7,077 bases of DNA from Chloroflexota bacterium. Lineage in GTDB: Bacteria > Chloroflexota > Limnocylindria > Limnocylindrales > CSP1-4. Both the position numbers and the translations under genes were made by a program. The stretch spans positions 1 to 7,077 of the forward strand of contig JARXKQ010000056.1 of assembly GCA_030271555.1 (NCBI GenBank). The letters run 5' to 3'. Shown here piece after piece: positions 5,027 through 7,077 of this stretch (position 1 is the first letter of the stretch; every line of letters begins with the position of its first letter). The notes beneath the pieces were generated by a model. It was not told the origin of the DNA. It saw only the letters and a program-made list of their open reading frames with translations, and did not search any database.

Positions 5027-5808
5027 AACAGGAACTACAGGTGGCGGTCGACGCCGCGCGCAAGGCGGGCAAGCTGCAGATGGAGCGCTACGAGAAGCTC
5101 GAGCGCATCGTCCACAAGTCCGAACACGACGTGGTCACCGAGGTCGACGAGCTGTCCGAACAGCTGATCATCGGTGCCATCCGCGACGCCTTTCCGACCG
5201 ACTCCTTCCTGGCCGAGGAATCGGGCCACCATGCCGGTACGTCTGAGGCTGACATGGCGGTTGGTCGGGTGTGGGTCATCGATCCGCTCGACGGCACCAT
5301 CAACTACGCCAACGGCATCCCCTTCTTCTGTTGTGCGATCGGCCTGTCGATCGACGGCCAGGCGGTGTTGGGCGTCGTGTATGACCCGGTGCGCGACGAG
5401 CTGTTCAGCGCGACGGCCGGCGGGGGAGCGACGCTCGATGGCGAGCCCGTGCGGCTGCCAGTGAAGGAGCGGCTCGTTGACTGCGTCGCGTCGTTGTCGC
5501 TGCCGCGGCGCGGCTGGGCGAAGCGCGATATCGGGGTGCGGCGCAGCATCCGCGTGTCGCGCTCGATGGGCAGCGCGGCCCTCGCGCTGACCTATCTGGC
5601 CAACGGCCGCTTCGATTTGTTCATCCAGTCGGGTGGCATGTCGACGTGGGACATCTGCGCCGCTGGGCTCATTGCCGCAGAAGGCGGGGCGCGGCTGACG
5701 ACGCTCGACGGCGGCCCGTGGTTCGATATCAACAAGCCGACCAAATCGATCGGGCTGCTGGGGGCGGCGCCGGTACATCACCAGACACTCTTGGAGCTGT
5801 TGCGATGA
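5023..5808 (+). CDS. inositol monophosphatase family protein
   Basis: The 261-residue protein has all the Li+-sensitive, Mg2+-dependent phosphatase motifs: 'DVVTEVD' (36-42), 'AEES' with Glu65 and Glu66 (64-67), 'WVIDPLDGTINYANGIPFF' with metal ligands Asp87 and Asp90 (84-102), and 'STWDICAAGLIAAEGG' with Asp210 (207-222). The family's known activity is hydrolysis of myo-inositol-1-phosphate and related phosphomonoesters (histidinol phosphate, PAP or fructose-1,6-bisphosphate in some members). The specific substrate cannot be fixed from sequence. The start is GTG 5023, which overlaps the preceding TGA in GTGA, so expression is probably translationally coupled. Only a weak purine-rich stretch lies just upstream. 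Confidence 0.92.
   Translation: MKQELQVAVDAARKAGKLQMERYEKLERIVHKSEHDVVTEVDELSEQLIIGAIRDAFPTDSFLAEESGHHAGTSEADMAVGRVWVIDPLDGTINYANGIPFFCCAIGLSIDGQAVLGVVYDPVRDELFSATAGGGATLDGEPVRLPVKERLVDCVASLSLPRRGWAKRDIGVRRSIRVSRSMGSAALALTYLANGRFDLFIQSGGMSTWDICAAGLIAAEGGARLTTLDGGPWFDINKPTKSIGLLGAAPVHHQTLLELLR
5793..5796 (+). promoter_or_regulatory. Shine-Dalgarno (GGAG) deciding the VOC protein start
   Basis: GGAG lies eight bases before ATG 5805, inside the last codons of the phosphatase gene. It is the clearest ribosome-binding site in the window and fixes the start of the VOC gene. It also shows that this genome uses Shine-Dalgarno initiation at operon-internal genes, in contrast to the apparently leaderless starts. 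Confidence 0.7.
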
Positions 5809-6290
5809 CGTCTATTCCGGTCGCAGGTCTCAATCACGCCGTGCTCTACGTGCGCGACCTGGACGTGGCGGTCAACTTCTACGCGTCGGTCTTCGGCTTT
5901 GAAGTGGTTGATCGCATGCGCAACTTCGCGTGCTTCCTGCGCGCGGCCGGCGGCGCGAACCATCACGACCTGGGGCTGTTCGCGGTAGGGCCCGCCGCGC
6001 CCCGACCGCCGCGCGGCTCAACCGGCCTATATCACCTCGCATGGGAAGTGCCGCGCATCGAGGACCTGGCGCTGGCCGCGCAGGTGCTCAGCGAGGCCGG
6101 CGCGATGGGTGGCGCGAGCGATCACGGCGTGTCCAAGTCGCTGTACGGTCAGGACCCCGACGGCAACGAGTTCGAGATCATGTGGCGCGTCCCGCGCGAG
6201 CAGTGGGGCGACATGGAGAAGAACGCCGGCATTGCGCCGCTCGACCTGGAAGCCGAGGTGCGCAAGCACGGCGCGAAAGTCACCGAGTGA
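5805..6290 (+). CDS. VOC-superfamily protein (glyoxalase / extradiol dioxygenase fold)
   Basis: The 161-residue protein has the two beta-alpha-beta-beta-beta modules of the vicinal oxygen chelate superfamily. Module one opens with 'LNHAVLYVRDLDVAVNFYASVFGFEV' (9-34). Module two opens with 'LYHLAWEV' (75-82) and ends with 'YGQDPDGNEFEIMW' (114-127). His11, His77 and Glu124 sit where the 2-His-1-carboxylate metal site of catechol-2,3-dioxygenase-like members is found, so a divalent metal is likely bound. The reaction is not determined: glyoxalase, dioxygenase, epimerase and antibiotic-binding proteins all share this fold. ATG 5805 overlaps the phosphatase stop as ATGA and is preceded by GGAG at 5793-5796. 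An upstream in-frame reading frame continues into the phosphatase gene but is not part of the protein. Confidence 0.9.
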   Translation: MTSIPVAGLNHAVLYVRDLDVAVNFYASVFGFEVVDRMRNFACFLRAAGGANHHDLGLFAVGPAAPRPPRGSTGLYHLAWEVPRIEDLALAAQVLSEAGAMGGASDHGVSKSLYGQDPDGNEFEIMWRVPREQWGDMEKNAGIAPLDLEAEVRKHGAKVTE

Positions 6291-7077
6291 CGGCATGGCC
6301 ACCCGCGGGATGGAAGCCTTACAGCGACGTCCACCACGGCAATAACACGATCAGTGGCACGGTCCTGGTCTGGCCCAGGATCGAGGGCGCGCCCGGTATC
6401 CCGCCACGCGAGATGCAGGCGTATCTGCCACCGTCGCTGGCAGCATCGATGGCGGCGGGGGAGCCTGTGTCACGCCGCTACCCGGTGCTCTATTTCATGG
6501 ACGGCCAGAACGTGTTCGACGCACGGACTTCTTACATCGGCGTCGAGTGGGGCGCGGACGAAGCGCTCGAAGATCTCGCCAAGGAAGGCACGGAGGCGAT
6601 CGCGGTCGCCGTCTGGAATCACGGCGACGATCGGATGGACGAGTACAACCCGTGGCTCTCAACGCTGGACTGGCGCGATCGGCCGCAGCCCATGGGCGGC
6701 AAGGGCGATGCCTACCTCGAGTGGCTGGTCGGCACCGTCAAGCCCATCGTTGATCGCTCTTTCCCCACGCGTGCCGAGCGCGAAGCGACCGGCATCATCG
6801 GCTCGTCGATGGGCGGGCTGATCTCGCTCTACGCGTTGTTCGGGCAGCGCGCGGTCTTTGGGCTGATCGGCTCGATGAGCCCGTCCGTGCGCTGGAGCGA
6901 CTACAGGATCGTGACGCTCATCGAGGACGCGCCACTGCCTGTGGCGCGCATCCATCTCGACATGGGCTGGCGCGAGTGGAAGGGCATGACGCGCGACGCC
7001 CGGAAGGTGCGCGACGCCCTAATGGCGCGCGGCATGGTGCTCGACCGTGATCTGCACTACGTCGAGGAGCGCAACGC
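6287..7077 (+). CDS. alpha/beta-hydrolase esterase, Fes / esterase D-like (PF00756 type), 3' end cut by the window edge
   Basis: An open frame from GTG 6287 runs to the window edge with no stop: 263 complete codons plus two bases. The product has the putative-esterase pattern 'RYPVLYFMDGQNVFDARTSYIGVEWGADEAL' (64-94), 'IAVAVWNHGDDRMDEYNPW' (105-123) and the nucleophile elbow 'GIIGSSMGGLISLYALF' with Ser174 (169-185). 'DMGWREW' (225-231) is where the acidic triad residue is expected. The catalytic His would lie just beyond the window. Relatives include enterochelin esterase-like and acyl-ester or S-formylglutathione hydrolases; the substrate is unknown. The start GTG overlaps the VOC stop TGA as GTGA, with no strong Shine-Dalgarno, so it is probably coupled to the gene before it. 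An ORF at 6354-6821 in another frame is its shadow. Confidence 0.9.
   Translation, partial: MTAWPPAGWKPYSDVHHGNNTISGTVLVWPRIEGAPGIPPREMQAYLPPSLAASMAAGEPVSRRYPVLYFMDGQNVFDARTSYIGVEWGADEALEDLAKEGTEAIAVAVWNHGDDRMDEYNPWLSTLDWRDRPQPMGGKGDAYLEWLVGTVKPIVDRSFPTRAEREATGIIGSSMGGLISLYALFGQRAVFGLIGSMSPSVRWSDYRIVTLIEDAPLPVARIHLDMGWREWKGMTRDARKVRDALMARGMVLDRDLHYVEERN

Noticed and set aside
5035..5781. Minus-strand open frame (248 codons) opposite the inositol-monophosphatase gene
   Set aside because: Its composition is that of an antisense shadow, and the plus strand has every phosphatase motif.
5646..5804. Upstream extension of the VOC reading frame into the phosphatase gene
   Set aside because: The extension is Arg/Ala-rich and out of frame with the phosphatase. 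ATG 5805 has a Shine-Dalgarno and begins right before the VOC fold.
1..7077. tRNA, rRNA, CRISPR, insertion sequence, attachment site or riboswitch
   Set aside because: No cloverleaf, repeated spacer unit, transposase, long inverted or direct repeat was seen by eye, and there is no non-coding stretch longer than about 45 bases to hold them.

Overview
The window is a dense stretch of bacterial chromosome, G+C-rich by eye, with strong G/C bias at third codon positions. There are almost no intergenic gaps and no sign of mobile elements, RNA genes or CRISPR. Nine ordinary protein genes can be read, two of them cut by the window ends, plus one candidate 7-codon leader ORF. Several genes appear to be leaderless, there is a luciferase-like enzyme of a family that often uses F420, and there is a small Cys-x2-Cys / single-TM protein of a kind I associate, from memory only, with Chloroflexota. 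These point to a high-GC Chloroflexota, Dormibacterota or Actinomycetota lineage. The sequence alone does not settle which.

Layout. (1) The left edge holds the first 16 codons of an ABC transporter ATPase on the minus strand (1-50). (2) Divergent from it is a plus-strand run: a 2H phosphoesterase / 2'-5' RNA ligase-like protein (95-619), a PNP/UDP-family nucleoside phosphorylase (629-1381), a luciferase-like monooxygenase (1389-2237) and a Cys-motif membrane protein (2247-2726). (3) A 14-TM DHA2-type MFS efflux pump lies on the minus strand (2723-4315); its stop codon shares a CTAG with the preceding convergent gene. (4) Divergent from the pump is a tightly overlapped plus-strand operon: a class I glutamine amidotransferase of the peptidase C26/PuuD type (4343-5026), an inositol-monophosphatase family enzyme (5023-5808), a VOC/glyoxalase-fold protein (5805-6290) and an alpha/beta-hydrolase esterase running off the right edge (6287-7077). 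Each junction in this operon is a 4-base NTGA overlap.

The most interesting signal is regulatory. Four plus-strand starts (95, 629, 2247, 4343) have a TANNNT hexamer ending exactly 6 or 7 bases before the start codon. This is the layout of leaderless transcription. None of the four starts expected to be operon-internal (1389, 5023, 5805, 6287) has such a hexamer there. In the two tandem cases the TAG stop of the upstream gene forms the first half of the hexamer. Both divergent regions carry back-to-back or overlapping TANNNT boxes for the two strands. At the left one, the minus-strand box would give a leaderless 7-codon ORF whose stop overlaps the ABC ATPase start as ATGA.

Functionally, the genes look like general metabolism and transport: nucleoside salvage, redox chemistry, drug or metabolite export, amide or peptide hydrolysis, phosphomonoester hydrolysis and ester hydrolysis. 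I see no clear pathway linking the last operon, and no defence or mobile system.
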